Of a DNA stretch of 64,000 bases, positions 45,704-54,871 are shown piece after piece (positions within the stretch are counted from its first letter, which is position 1; every line of letters begins with the position of its first letter). Location of the stretch: positions 124,001 to 188,000 of the forward strand of contig JANQSO010000001.1 of assembly GCA_028284005.1 (NCBI GenBank). Direction: 5' to 3'. A program made the translations under genes and the position numbers. The DNA is from Flavobacteriaceae bacterium (GTDB lineage Bacteria; Bacteroidota; Bacteroidia; Flavobacteriales; Flavobacteriaceae). The notes under the pieces are model-generated. The model searched no databases and was not told the origin of the DNA. It saw nothing but the letters and a program-made list of their open reading frames with translations.

Positions 45704-46465
45704 ATGTCTAAAAATAAAGCTTTGTTTTTTTCAACCGAAGTGATAGCCTATCCGCTGTTGTTTGTAATGCTTATGTGGCTTGTTTTTTGGGTTGAAACCC
45801 GTTTTAACTGGAATTTTAATTATTTGGGGATATTACCTCAAAAATGGGAAGGACTCCGTGGTATTCTTTTTAGTCCTTTTATACATTCCAGCTTAAAGCA
45901 CTTGTTCAATAATTCGGTGCCAATGTTGGTGCTTACTACAGCCTTATTCTATTTTTACAGGAGTATTCGCTGGAAGGTTTTATTATATGGCTTCATAATT
46001 ACCGGCTTATTGACCTGGCTCATCGGGAGGCCTGCATTACATATTGGTGCAAGTGGTATCGTATACATGCTGGCTGCTTTTTTATGTTTTAAAGGAATAT
46101 TTTCAAAACAATACCAATTAACAGCGTTAGCGTTTGTAGTAGTATTTTTATATGGAAGTTTATTATGGTATGTATTTCCCATTGATCCCAAAATTTCATG
46201 GGAGGGACATCTGTCCGGTTTTATTGTAGGGATCGTTTTTGCTTTCATCTTTCGCTCTAATCCAATAGAGAATAAAAAATACGAATGGGAAAAGGAAGAT
46301 TATAACCCGGAGGAGGACCCTTTTTTAAAACATTTTGATGAAGACGGAAATTTTATTGAATCACTTCCGGAAACAGAAGAAACGAACGATCCGCCTTCCA
46401 TAAAAATAAGATATACATTTAAAAAGAAGCCTTTGAAAGGTGGGGAAGAAGACAAAAATTTATAG
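45704..46465 (+). CDS. Rhomboid family intramembrane serine protease
   Basis: A 253-aa membrane protein with about six transmembrane helices. The catalytic serine is S117 in GASGIVYM, the catalytic histidine H169 in GHLSGFIVGI, and the conserved first-loop segment is HSSLKHLFNN (61-70). After the membrane part comes an acidic cytoplasmic tail of about 60 residues (EKEDYNPEEDPFLKHFDEDGN). It would cleave transmembrane substrates; these are unknown. Its stop overlaps the convergent rlmB gene by 6 bp. A TATTTTTG (45683-45690) is a possible -7 box. Confidence 0.92.
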   Translation: MSKNKALFFSTEVIAYPLLFVMLMWLVFWVETRFNWNFNYLGILPQKWEGLRGILFSPFIHSSLKHLFNNSVPMLVLTTALFYFYRSIRWKVLLYGFIITGLLTWLIGRPALHIGASGIVYMLAAFLCFKGIFSKQYQLTALAFVVVFLYGSLLWYVFPIDPKISWEGHLSGFIVGIVFAFIFRSNPIENKKYEWEKEDYNPEEDPFLKHFDEDGNFIESLPETEETNDPPSIKIRYTFKKKPLKGGEEDKNL

Positions 46466-47200
46466 ATTTTGTTGTCGTACCACCTCATATAGAAATGCAC
46501 CGCAGGCAACAGAAACATTTAATGAGTTAATTTCTCCTAGTAGCGGTAAAGCTGCCTTTTCGTCAACAAGTTGTAATACAGATTTCGAGACTCCTTTTCC
46601 TTCGGACCCCATGATGATCGCCAAGGGTTTTTTGAGATCCAGGTCATAAATACTGCTATCGGTTTTTTCGGTAGCTGCAATTGTGTTTATTCCAGAACCT
46701 TGTAGATAGAATATGGCATCTTTAATATGGTCCACTTTACATACAGGAATCTTAAATATTGCTCCTGCAGAAGCTTTTATTGTATCTCCGGAAACAGGAG
46801 CTCCGCCTTTTTTTTGAATGATCACTGCATCAACTCCCGTACATTCTGCAGTTCGTAGAATAGCTCCAAAATTACGAACATCACTTATTTGGTCCAATAT
46901 GAGAAAAAGCGGGGTTTCTTTTTCCGCAATGGTTTTTTCAATGGTTTCCTCTAAACTGTTAAAAGCGATAGGGGAAGTAATAGCTACAATTCCCTGGTGA
47001 TTGCCCCTTGTTAACCTATTCAATTTTTCAATAGGCACAATGGATACAGAGGTATCTTTGGCTTCCAGGTCTTTAACAATAGCATCTATTTTAGAACTGG
47101 CTATTCCTTTTTGCGTGTATAATTTGTCAATTATAACACCTGAAGAAATAGCTTCCTGTATAGGGTATATACCAAATATGGTAGCCTCTTTCCGATTCAT
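46460..47200 (-). CDS. rlmB: 23S rRNA (guanosine(2251)-2'-O)-methyltransferase RlmB
   Basis: A SpoU/TrmH family (SPOUT knot) RNA methyltransferase of 246 aa that methylates G2251 in the peptidyl-transferase loop of 23S rRNA. An N-terminal L30e-like substrate-binding domain (about 8-85, GIYPIQEAISSGVIIDKLYTQ) precedes the SPOUT domain, which has QISDVRNFGAILRTAECTGVDAVI, then IMGSEGKGVS and LPLLGEINSLNVSVACGAFLYE. These are the three SpoU motifs. Its end overlaps the rhomboid gene by 6 bp. Confidence 0.93.
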   Translation of the reverse strand: MNRKEATIFGIYPIQEAISSGVIIDKLYTQKGIASSKIDAIVKDLEAKDTSVSIVPIEKLNRLTRGNHQGIVAITSPIAFNSLEETIEKTIAEKETPLFLILDQISDVRNFGAILRTAECTGVDAVIIQKKGGAPVSGDTIKASAGAIFKIPVCKVDHIKDAIFYLQGSGINTIAATEKTDSSIYDLDLKKPLAIIMGSEGKGVSKSVLQLVDEKAALPLLGEINSLNVSVACGAFLYEVVRQQNL

Positions 47201-47255
47201 GGGTTTGTTTTAATGTATAAATATATTGATTATTAAAGTTTTAAAACATAAGCAA

Positions 47256-47285
47256 TAAAAAAGAGGCAGTTAATAACTGCCTCTT
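47256..47285 (-). terminator. Terminator downstream of the lectin-like T9SS gene
   Basis: Arms 47261-47272 and 47274-47285 are perfect reverse complements; in practice a stem of about 10 bp with a small loop. An A run on the plus strand (47256-47260) gives a T run on the minus strand after the hairpin. It lies 23 bp after the gene's stop. Confidence 0.8.
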
Positions 47286-47308
47286 AATTTATGATAATAT
47301 GGTAATTC

Positions 47309-48244
47309 TTACTTAACTATCTTAACGATACCTTCAGTACCACCAATATTCACTTTTACAAAGTAAGCTCCGCTAGCATAGCTAGACATGTCAATTGTAG
47401 AACTAACAGCATTTAACTTAGCACTGTAAACTTCTTGTCCAAGGATATTGTAAATAGACACAGAAGAAATAGCCTCGTTAGCTCTTACGTTTAAGATGTT
47501 GCTTACAGGGTTTGGATATGCAGAGAAACCTTTAGCAGCCAAATCATCTAATCCAAGAGTTGGGTCTGGGTGGAAGCTATCTCTGTAATCTACATCGTCA
47601 ACATAATAAATATTGTTTGCGCTAATAGAGAAGAAGTCAATTCCTCCTAAGCTAGTTGGGTAAGTTCCAGCGTTATCAGTAAAAGCAGTTCCAGCAGGAA
47701 TTACTTCAACGTCATTTACCCACATTTGCCATGTAGAAGCTCCAATACCAGCATTGATATCAAAGTTCATAATTACATCAAACCACTGATCGTGAGGGAA
47801 GTTAAAGTTAACTCCACCTAAAGCAGTATCATCGATTAAACCTACACCAGGATTGGTAGCATCTTGATTGAAGAAAATGTTTCCAACAATCCATTCTCCG
47901 GCACCAATTGGCACAGTTCCTTGTAAGTTCCAGTAACCTTCTTGTCCATCAGGAACGTACATTGCAAACTTCATACCCCAAGATCCAAATATCTTGTTCC
48001 CCATATCAAGTACAGCATCTGTAGTACCATCATCAGGAATTAATCCGGAAAGAACACCACTTTGAGCTTGAGCAGAAGAGGACATGATTGCACATCCAAC
48101 ACCGCCACCACAGCCCCAGTCAGTCCACCAACCACCAGAAATAGGCTGGCCATCTGTGTAGCTTTCCATGTCATCTGTAAATTGGGCGTTCACACTTACC
48201 ATTGCGAAGGTAAACAACACCGCTAAAAAATAATTTTTTTTCAT
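47309..48244 (-). CDS. Secreted lectin-like (LamG/jelly-roll) protein with T9SS sorting domain
   Basis: A 311-aa exported protein with signal peptide MKKNYFLAVLFTFAMVSVNA. The mature part (FTDDMESYTDGQPISGGWW... to NNIYYVDDVDYRDSF) has the spacing of concanavalin/LamG-like jelly-roll domains, including a conserved early Trp-Gly segment and HDQWFDVIMNFD. The T9SS domain runs from SAYPNPVSNIL to GIVKIVK. Ligand unknown; surface carbohydrate or protein binding is typical. A TAGATTTG -7-like box lies on the minus strand at 48275-48282, about 30 bp upstream. Confidence 0.83.
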   Translation of the reverse strand: MKKNYFLAVLFTFAMVSVNAQFTDDMESYTDGQPISGGWWTDWGCGGGVGCAIMSSSAQAQSGVLSGLIPDDGTTDAVLDMGNKIFGSWGMKFAMYVPDGQEGYWNLQGTVPIGAGEWIVGNIFFNQDATNPGVGLIDDTALGGVNFNFPHDQWFDVIMNFDINAGIGASTWQMWVNDVEVIPAGTAFTDNAGTYPTSLGGIDFFSISANNIYYVDDVDYRDSFHPDPTLGLDDLAAKGFSAYPNPVSNILNVRANEAISSVSIYNILGQEVYSAKLNAVSSTIDMSSYASGAYFVKVNIGGTEGIVKIVK

Positions 48245-48588
48245 GATTTATAACTTTTTTATATTAGTATGAATCAAATCTACAAATATTTTTTGATTTT
48301 TTCATTAAAGTTTTCAAAATATATTGAAATTTTTAGCCAAAATGACGCAACCCTCTTTTTTTACAAAGAGTTTTTATACGCCTTTTTTTTAAGCACTATT
48401 CATGAGCCCTTTAAATAAAAGAATTCCTTTGTAATTGAATAACTTAAATTCTCGCTTTTTACAGCTTAATTGGTTTAAATTTTAGCATAATCTTTTGACT
48501 ATAAAGGAGTTAATTTGAAATTTTTTCATAAAAAAAGCGGAAAATTTATATGAATTTTCCGCTTTTTGAATTTATAATTTTTATTTCT
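48245..48588. other. AT-rich intergenic region with promoter and terminator signals
   Basis: This 344-bp gap holds the -7-like TAGATTTG of the lectin-like gene (48275-48282, minus strand) and the terminator of the first Sus operon (48532-48567). The rest is very AT-rich and holds no reading frame I would call. Confidence 0.6.
48532..48567 (-). terminator. Terminator of the first SusC/SusD operon
   Basis: A long perfect 15-bp stem (48532-48546 with 48553-48567, loop 6 nt) is bounded by A and T runs, 22 bp after the last gene of the operon. Confidence 0.88.
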
Positions 48589-49167
48589 CTAAAAATTCAG
48601 AAAAATAGTTTTGTATAAAAACGGTGTTGCAAAAAAGTCTCCTGTTGCAACTGAAGCACCAACATTAGTATTTGTGAATATTCTACCGTCAGCCAATTCC
48701 AATTCTAAACGAGTTGCAATGAATGTTGGAATAGTAAATACTGCAGTTGGATACGTATCTGCAATTAATTGCGCTGGCATATTAATTTGTGCAGAAGGTA
48801 AGCCGTTGATCTCACTGGGTGAAAACTCTGAAGCCTGAAGGCTCATCATAAAAGTTTCTCCTAAAGGATTACCCTGGTCGTCTACGGTTGGAAACAGTAA
48901 ATCCTGGTCATCGTAGGGAGCAACATACACCCTTACTTCTGTAAATGTTGGTGGTTGTGAACCATCGCCTTCCTGTACCTCAATTAGAATATCAATTGAG
49001 TCAGCAAGGTTAACTACATCTTGAGGAAATTCTAAAGTTCTTATAAATGCTCCTGAAGTATCTGCATTTTCATACAATTTATCGATCTCAAGGTCGCTTT
49101 CTTCACAGGAAACCATTGTTCCAATTAGAACCAACCCTATTAAAAATATTTTATATATGTTTTTCAT
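48589..49167 (-). CDS. Lipoprotein of SusC/SusD operon 1, function unknown
   Basis: A 192-aa protein with lipobox TMVSC (C21) and a beta-rich mature part. The stretch DTSGAFIRTLEFPQDVVNLADSI resembles the start of DUF-type Sus-locus lipoproteins with an immunoglobulin-like fold. It lies 17 bp after the SusD-like gene and ends in the operon terminator. As the third gene of the operon it is likely a surface-exposed accessory binding protein. No family is named with confidence. Confidence 0.72.
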   Translation of the reverse strand: MKNIYKIFLIGLVLIGTMVSCEESDLEIDKLYENADTSGAFIRTLEFPQDVVNLADSIDILIEVQEGDGSQPPTFTEVRVYVAPYDDQDLLFPTVDDQGNPLGETFMMSLQASEFSPSEINGLPSAQINMPAQLIADTYPTAVFTIPTFIATRLELELADGRIFTNTNVGASVATGDFFATPFLYKTIFLNF

Positions 49168-49184
49168 AATAGATTAATTTAAAA

Positions 49185-50852
49185 TTAGTTAGCTGGAGGA
49201 AATGCCGGGAAACCAGCATTAGTATCCCAGAATACCTGGACCTCTACATTAGCTTTTTGCTGAATGTTACTATTTGTATTAGCTTCATCTGCAGGGTAGA
49301 AGAATGATCTTACAAAACTTCCTGGACTTGCCTCAACACTAAATTGAATTGTATTTGGATAACCGGTTCTTCTGTACAAATTATATGCATTTGTTCCATT
49401 TCCATAATGTGTGGTAAGTACTTGTTCTGCCAGAATGTTCCACTTATCTTCTGTACTACCGCTAGTAAAGCTAGTACTTATTGCTGAGGTAAAATCTGAA
49501 ATATCTGTTGCTGAAGGAGCAAAGCTTAAATCAGCATCTGAATCTAAAGATCCAAAAGTCATTACCTTAGCTATAGACTTCTGTAAGGCTGACTGTAAGA
49601 AACTGTTTGCACCGGAAGCATCACCACTAGCCAAAGCAAATTCTGCTCTCATTAGATCTGTATAAGATGCTAACATGATAGGAGTGATCCCTGCACCTTG
49701 TCCACCTTGACCTTCATCGATGCTGGCAAAACGATTGTCATCAAAATTTCCACCTCCAGGGTAAACACCCATTGCAGCTCTTCTAAATGAATCTGGCGGG
49801 ATACCTTCAGCGTTTCCATGATCTCTACCCCAATATCCACCATCTACACTACAAAAGATCATATCTGCAGGGTAGTGTGTTGGACGTGCTTGCGTAGAAC
49901 AAAACAATCTTTGCGGATCTGCTGGGCAGGCATTGCCATCTGCACCGGTACTATTTGGAGTACAGATACTTTGTCTAAAGAAATAATATCTTCTTCTAGG
50001 GTCATCGTTATTATACATTTCATTCATTAACCAGTTGGATCTGTATCTACTGGCGCCATTCGAAATATAGTCAGCTGCGTAAGCAGGGTGTCTGGTATCC
50101 GGAGCCGTTACATTCGTACCATATTGAAATTGAAAATCATCCTCGGTACTAGTAATGAAGTTTCCGGAATTAACGATAGCGTTAAACTTGTTTCTGGCAT
50201 CAGAATCAACCAATCTCGTATTAAGATATGCATTCATCTTCATAGAATTGGCAGCTTTTATCCATTTGCCAAAATCATTATTGTAAAATAAATCGTTTTC
50301 CAATCCAAGTCCATCAGCATTCATAAAAGCAATTCCTTCATCCAGCAATTCAAGTGCAGCTGCATAAACTGCTGCATCATCATCTAAATTTGGATTAGGA
50401 AATTCACTTGGTTGTGATGCTTCACTAAATGGAATATCTCCATAATAATCAACTAAAATGAAAGCGGTATATGCTTTTAGAATTCTCATGACCCCAAGAT
50501 GCTTATTGGCTTCAAGGTCTTGAGCCAGGATCTCTGCTGCTGCCATATCTGAAAACATTCCTTCATAGGCAAATGCCCATTCTTCGTTTGTATTTTCAGG
50601 AGCGTAGTTGTTAGCATATGTTCTTCCAAACATATATTCTACCCTGGTAAGTTGAGCACCGTTTCTTCCCATGTCCTCAACAAAACTTTTGAAATCAAGC
50701 TGTATAGCAACTAAGAAACGCTCTAAGTTTGCTTTATCTATGGTGATTTCATTAGGATCGTCTAGTAGATCTAAATCTGTGGTCTCACAAGAAGTGAACG
50801 TGATCCCAAGAATCAGAAATAAAAATATTGATATTTTATTAAAATTTTTCAT
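49185..50852 (-). CDS. SusD/RagB-like nutrient-binding outer-membrane lipoprotein (operon 1)
   Basis: A 555-aa lipoprotein (lipobox TFTSC, C22) of the SusD-like_2 type, which caps the TonB-dependent SusC channel and binds the substrate. TPR-like helices are visible: MRILKAYTAFILVDYYGDIPFSEA is the family's diagnostic block, and KWIKAANSMKMNAYLNTR follows. The C-terminus has DKWNILAEQVLTTHYGNGTNAYNLYRRTGYP. It follows the SusC gene by 20 bp. The substrate cannot be read from the sequence, and no glycoside hydrolase lies in the operon, so a peptide or another non-glycan ligand is possible. Confidence 0.92.
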   Translation of the reverse strand: MKNFNKISIFLFLILGITFTSCETTDLDLLDDPNEITIDKANLERFLVAIQLDFKSFVEDMGRNGAQLTRVEYMFGRTYANNYAPENTNEEWAFAYEGMFSDMAAAEILAQDLEANKHLGVMRILKAYTAFILVDYYGDIPFSEASQPSEFPNPNLDDDAAVYAAALELLDEGIAFMNADGLGLENDLFYNNDFGKWIKAANSMKMNAYLNTRLVDSDARNKFNAIVNSGNFITSTEDDFQFQYGTNVTAPDTRHPAYAADYISNGASRYRSNWLMNEMYNNDDPRRRYYFFRQSICTPNSTGADGNACPADPQRLFCSTQARPTHYPADMIFCSVDGGYWGRDHGNAEGIPPDSFRRAAMGVYPGGGNFDDNRFASIDEGQGGQGAGITPIMLASYTDLMRAEFALASGDASGANSFLQSALQKSIAKVMTFGSLDSDADLSFAPSATDISDFTSAISTSFTSGSTEDKWNILAEQVLTTHYGNGTNAYNLYRRTGYPNTIQFSVEASPGSFVRSFFYPADEANTNSNIQQKANVEVQVFWDTNAGFPAFPPAN

Positions 50853-50872
50853 TGTTCTCTTTTATTTAAAAT

Positions 50873-53800
50873 TTAGAATGAAGCATTGATACTAAAACCA
50901 TATCTCTTGCTACTTGGTCCAGTTAAAAACTCAAAACCTTGTCCATTTCCGGCACCTAGACCAGATACGTTAGGATCAAAATTAACACCTTTAGGTGTGT
51001 TATATGCATCGTACCACATATTATAACCACTAGCTTTGATCACCAATTTTCCAAAAGGCGTTTTTTCTAAAAGCTTAGATGGGAATGAATATCCTAAAGA
51101 TACCTCTCTAAGTCTTACAACAGAAGCATCATAAACAGATAATTCATCAGCAGGACTTGCAAAACCATTATCAAAATAAAAGTTTGAGTTATTAATTTGA
51201 ACTTCGTTCGGAAGTCCGGTTGCTTGACTTACACCCGGTAAAATATATGTTGATAACCTGTCTTCAGTATCGGTAGTTAAACCTCTACCCATAAGCGAAG
51301 CCACAGTTACAGAATACATATCTCCTCCGGAAGTATGATTAATAGCTACATTCAATGACAGTCCTTTGTATGAAAAAGTATTGGAGTAGTTCATTACAAA
51401 GTCCGGATTAGGATCTCCAATGAATGGAAGTAATCCGTCTTCATCAACTTCTTGAGATGCATAATTACCTGCACCATCCACCAATAGATTTCCGTCTTCA
51501 TCTCTGGCAATACGAGCACCAAACATGGATCCTAATGGATATCCAACTCTCGCACCGTTACCTAAGTTTGTATACCCTTCATAAATGATAAGATCGGTAT
51601 CCTGACCCAGGTCAATAACTTCACTTTCATTCTTTGTAAAGTTTACGTTAAAGTTCCAGTTAAAACCGTCACCTTTAAGTATGTCAACACCTAAATCTAC
51701 TTCTATACCATCAGAATTTATTTCTCCAATATTGCTAGCAGTGATTGATGCTCCACTACTCACCGGAATAGGCTGTTCCTGGATGATCAAATCTTTTGTT
51801 GTTCTTTCATAATAAGAAACATCAAAATTAACACGGTTAAACAATCTGGCTTCAACACCAAATTCTATTTCCGAAAATAATTCAGGTTTAATATCTGTAT
51901 TACCTACTTCATCACTTGTACTGTTACTGGTAATAGGATTTCCATTTGCATCAAGCCATGCTTGAGAATTTAAAGTAACTGTTGTTACCGTAGGGTAGTC
52001 TGTTGCGAAGTTCGCAGAAGTTCCGTACCCGGCTCTTAATTTCAAATAATTAATACCATTGTCTGATCTTAAATCAGGGAAGGCTGTTGTAGGGATAAAT
52101 GACACACTTGCAGAAGGGTAGAATAAACTATTGTTATTTGAGTTTGAAACCCAGTCATTTCTTCCCGCAACGGTCAAATAGAAAAAGCTCTTTATATCAA
52201 AACCTACTTGCCCATAAAGACCAAGAATATTTCTTTTTCTGTGAAGCTCCGTATCAAGATCAATAATACCATCATTGTCAAAATCTTTTTCAGTTGCATG
52301 GTTTACAAACCCGGAGTGGTCAAAGAAACCAAAAACCTGTTGGTTGTCACTGTAGACACCTACTCGGTTATAATCTGTACTTCTTGAAGTAGCTCCTGCT
52401 AAGAAATCGATATTTAAATTGTCGTTGAATAATGAGAAGTTATTACCACTTAGTACAATTTTGTGGTCCATAATGGTATTACTATTATTCCAGGTGTGGT
52501 AGAAACCACTATCGGCAACAACCGAACCGGTTACACCTCCACGATTTTGTTTATTGATATTATCTTCAGAATAGGTATCGACACTTGCCTGATATAAGAT
52601 ATTCAGATTTTCAGTTAAATTATAATCTATAGCCGCAAATCCATTTACACGATTTGTTCTCTGAGAGAATTGTGCATTTTTAATGGTCCACAGAGGGTGC
52701 TGAATAGCATTATCCTCTCTATAGTAAACACTACCCCCGTCAGGTAATTCAAAAGGTAATTCATAGAAATCTATACTTCTTGGAGTGTAAAGTAAATCTC
52801 CAAAGATAGAAGAACCGTTACCTGTTACACTACTACCTAAACTTAGCGCTACAGGAGGAGTTTTCATTTTAGTCAATGTATAGTTTAAAGATCCTCTTAC
52901 ATTAACCTTATTAGATAGTTTTGCACCTCCGGCAACAGTAAGGTTACTTCTTTGTACTTCATTACCTGGAGTAAACCCTTGGTCATCAACATGACTGAAT
53001 GCTAAACCATAATTATAATTATTGTCTTCACTTCTACCTCTAATATTTGTTGAGACAGATGCTACACTTCCGGTCTTAAAAAATCTTTCCACACTATTTC
53101 TTGGTCTCCAGTCATATCTCAAACCTTCAAATTGTGCTTTAAAATCCGGATAAGCATCCAAGAATGGAGATTGTGAATAAGGGTGAGGAACAGTACCATC
53201 AGAATTAAAAAGCTTGGTTCCGTCTGTATTCGTATCATCTACAAATGCACCCCAGCCTCCTAAGCCGTCTTTGTAAAATCCTGGTCCCCAGTTACTGTAG
53301 AACCATCCAAATGCCTGGTCGAAACCTCCACCAAACACATCTTGATAATCTGGTAGTGAAGCTACTTCATTAAAGAAATAAGAAGAAGAAATCTCTATTT
53401 CCTGCTTAGCAGCTAAATTTTTAGAACTACCGGTTTTTGTGGTTATTAAAATTACCCCGTTTCTACCTTCTGTACCGTAGAGTGTTGTTGCGGCTAATCC
53501 TTTAAGGATATCAATGTTTGCAATATTGCTCGGGTCAATATCAAACGATCTACTTGTACCCATATTACCGTCAACAAAATCTCCAGCCTCGTTTGTATCA
53601 TTACTATAAGGCACACCATCAATTACATATAGTGCATTATTTTCTCCTGAGAAGGAATTCATCCCTCTAATGATCACCTTGTTCGCAGAACCAGATAATC
53701 CATTTTGAGTTGTGATATCAATACCGGCAGATTTACCGCTTAAGATACGAGTCAAGTCAGTTTCAGGATTGTCCTTAATTTCCTCCTCTTTAACAGAAGA

Positions 53801-54172
53801 AACGGCATAACCAAGAGCTTTCTTTTCTTTTCTAATACCTGACGCAGTTACAACTACTTCCTCTAATACGGCAGCATCCTCTTGTAATTGGACGCTAATT
53901 GTATTAGATCCCGCAGTAACGGGTCTTTCAACAGTAGTAAAGCCTACATAGCTAAATACAAGTGCTTGACCAACACTAGCTTGAATGCTATAATTGCCAT
54001 CAAAATCACTTTGAGTACCACTACTAGTGCCCTTTACAATAATGTTAACTCCGGGTAAAGGTAGGCCAGTATTATCGGTCACCGATCCGGAGATTGTTTT
54101 TTCTTGTGCGAACGTAAGTTGCACTACAAACGCTAGTAATAGCGTTAAAATTCCACTAAACTTTGTTCTCAT
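50873..54172 (-). CDS. SusC/RagA family TonB-dependent outer-membrane transporter (operon 1)
   Basis: A 1099-aa TonB-dependent transporter. Signal peptide MRTKFSGILTLLLAFVVQLTFAQ, a carboxypeptidase-regulatory-like domain (VTDNTGLPLPGVNIIVKG to VFSYVGFTTVE, about 30-100), the plug domain (with IRGMNSFSGENNALYVIDGVPY), and the beta barrel ending in RYGFSINASF. The start is ATG at 54172; an upstream ATG at 54229 lies in the promoter. It is the first gene of the operon SusC-SusD-lipoprotein. Its promoter closely resembles that of the second operon. Confidence 0.93.
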   Translation of the reverse strand: MRTKFSGILTLLLAFVVQLTFAQEKTISGSVTDNTGLPLPGVNIIVKGTSSGTQSDFDGNYSIQASVGQALVFSYVGFTTVERPVTAGSNTISVQLQEDAAVLEEVVVTASGIRKEKKALGYAVSSVKEEEIKDNPETDLTRILSGKSAGIDITTQNGLSGSANKVIIRGMNSFSGENNALYVIDGVPYSNDTNEAGDFVDGNMGTSRSFDIDPSNIANIDILKGLAATTLYGTEGRNGVILITTKTGSSKNLAAKQEIEISSSYFFNEVASLPDYQDVFGGGFDQAFGWFYSNWGPGFYKDGLGGWGAFVDDTNTDGTKLFNSDGTVPHPYSQSPFLDAYPDFKAQFEGLRYDWRPRNSVERFFKTGSVASVSTNIRGRSEDNNYNYGLAFSHVDDQGFTPGNEVQRSNLTVAGGAKLSNKVNVRGSLNYTLTKMKTPPVALSLGSSVTGNGSSIFGDLLYTPRSIDFYELPFELPDGGSVYYREDNAIQHPLWTIKNAQFSQRTNRVNGFAAIDYNLTENLNILYQASVDTYSEDNINKQNRGGVTGSVVADSGFYHTWNNSNTIMDHKIVLSGNNFSLFNDNLNIDFLAGATSRSTDYNRVGVYSDNQQVFGFFDHSGFVNHATEKDFDNDGIIDLDTELHRKRNILGLYGQVGFDIKSFFYLTVAGRNDWVSNSNNNSLFYPSASVSFIPTTAFPDLRSDNGINYLKLRAGYGTSANFATDYPTVTTVTLNSQAWLDANGNPITSNSTSDEVGNTDIKPELFSEIEFGVEARLFNRVNFDVSYYERTTKDLIIQEQPIPVSSGASITASNIGEINSDGIEVDLGVDILKGDGFNWNFNVNFTKNESEVIDLGQDTDLIIYEGYTNLGNGARVGYPLGSMFGARIARDEDGNLLVDGAGNYASQEVDEDGLLPFIGDPNPDFVMNYSNTFSYKGLSLNVAINHTSGGDMYSVTVASLMGRGLTTDTEDRLSTYILPGVSQATGLPNEVQINNSNFYFDNGFASPADELSVYDASVVRLREVSLGYSFPSKLLEKTPFGKLVIKASGYNMWYDAYNTPKGVNFDPNVSGLGAGNGQGFEFLTGPSSKRYGFSINASF

Positions 54173-54200
54173 TTTATAATTTATTTGAATTAGCCAATGC

Positions 54201-54231
54201 CAAAAATCACAATAAAAAGTTAAATACACAA
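54201..54231 (-). promoter_or_regulatory. Promoter of SusC/SusD operon 1
   Basis: On the minus strand: -33 TTG (54231-54229), 20 nt, then GATTTTTG (54208-54201), a close variant of TAnnTTTG. Transcription would start about 20 bp before the ATG. The sequence and spacing match the promoter of operon 2. Confidence 0.65.
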
Positions 54232-54344
54232 CTTTTTAAACTTAAAATTTAGTTTTTTTTAAAGAACTGTTAAGCTATTGTTATGATATCTAAAAATAAA
54301 TTAACAAATGAAACTTCTTAAAAAAAAGGATACTTTTTGAACAT

Positions 54345-54380
54345 AAAAAAACACCTGCAAATTAATACAGGTGTTTTTTT
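54345..54380. terminator. Terminator of SusC/SusD operon 2
   Basis: A 13-bp stem (54345-54357 with 54368-54380), including an A run and T run, lies 44 bp after the stop of the 142-aa lipoprotein gene. Confidence 0.86.
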
Positions 54381-54424
54381 AAAATCAAATTGTAAATAGA
54401 AGTTTATCTATTTCATTTTGTGCG

Positions 54425-54853
54425 TTAATTTGATCTCAAACGAATCGTTGCACGCTTTCCGGATGTAACACCGGATGTACCTTCAAAAGCTAAAACCAAT
54501 GTTTGGAATTCTGGGGTCAAAGACACATTCGTTCCTGTAAATAGGATGGTCCCCGAACGCTCATTAGCCGGAACTACAACTGTGGTCTCAATTGAATAGT
54601 TCTCCGATGCAACTTCGCTCTCTTCTATAATTATCTGAAACGTTCTATCTGAAGAAGATACGTCAGATACGAAGTACGGTATTGGAAAATTAATTACCTG
54701 TCCACTTGACGAAAAAGGTAATTCCAACGCAGCTCCTAAAGTAAATCCTATAGCCGCGCCACGCTCAGCTTCAAAATCATTATAAGATGTAGTACACGAT
54801 GATACAAAAAGTGTAGCTATAAATAATGTTACTATTATATATGTTTTTTTCAT
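54425..54853 (-). CDS. Small lipoprotein of SusC/SusD operon 2, function unknown
   Basis: A 142-aa lipoprotein (lipobox FVSSC, C20). The mature part is one beta domain; YSIETTVVVPANERSGTILFTG and TPEFQTLVLAFEG resemble Calx-beta/Ig-like strands, as in N-terminal domains of Sus-locus surface proteins. It is third in the operon, 18 bp after the SusD-like gene. It parallels the 192-aa lipoprotein of operon 1 in position but not clearly in sequence. Confidence 0.72.
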   Translation of the reverse strand: MKKTYIIVTLFIATLFVSSCTTSYNDFEAERGAAIGFTLGAALELPFSSSGQVINFPIPYFVSDVSSSDRTFQIIIEESEVASENYSIETTVVVPANERSGTILFTGTNVSLTPEFQTLVLAFEGTSGVTSGKRATIRLRSN

Positions 54854-54871
54854 CTGTCTTAATTTTTAAAA

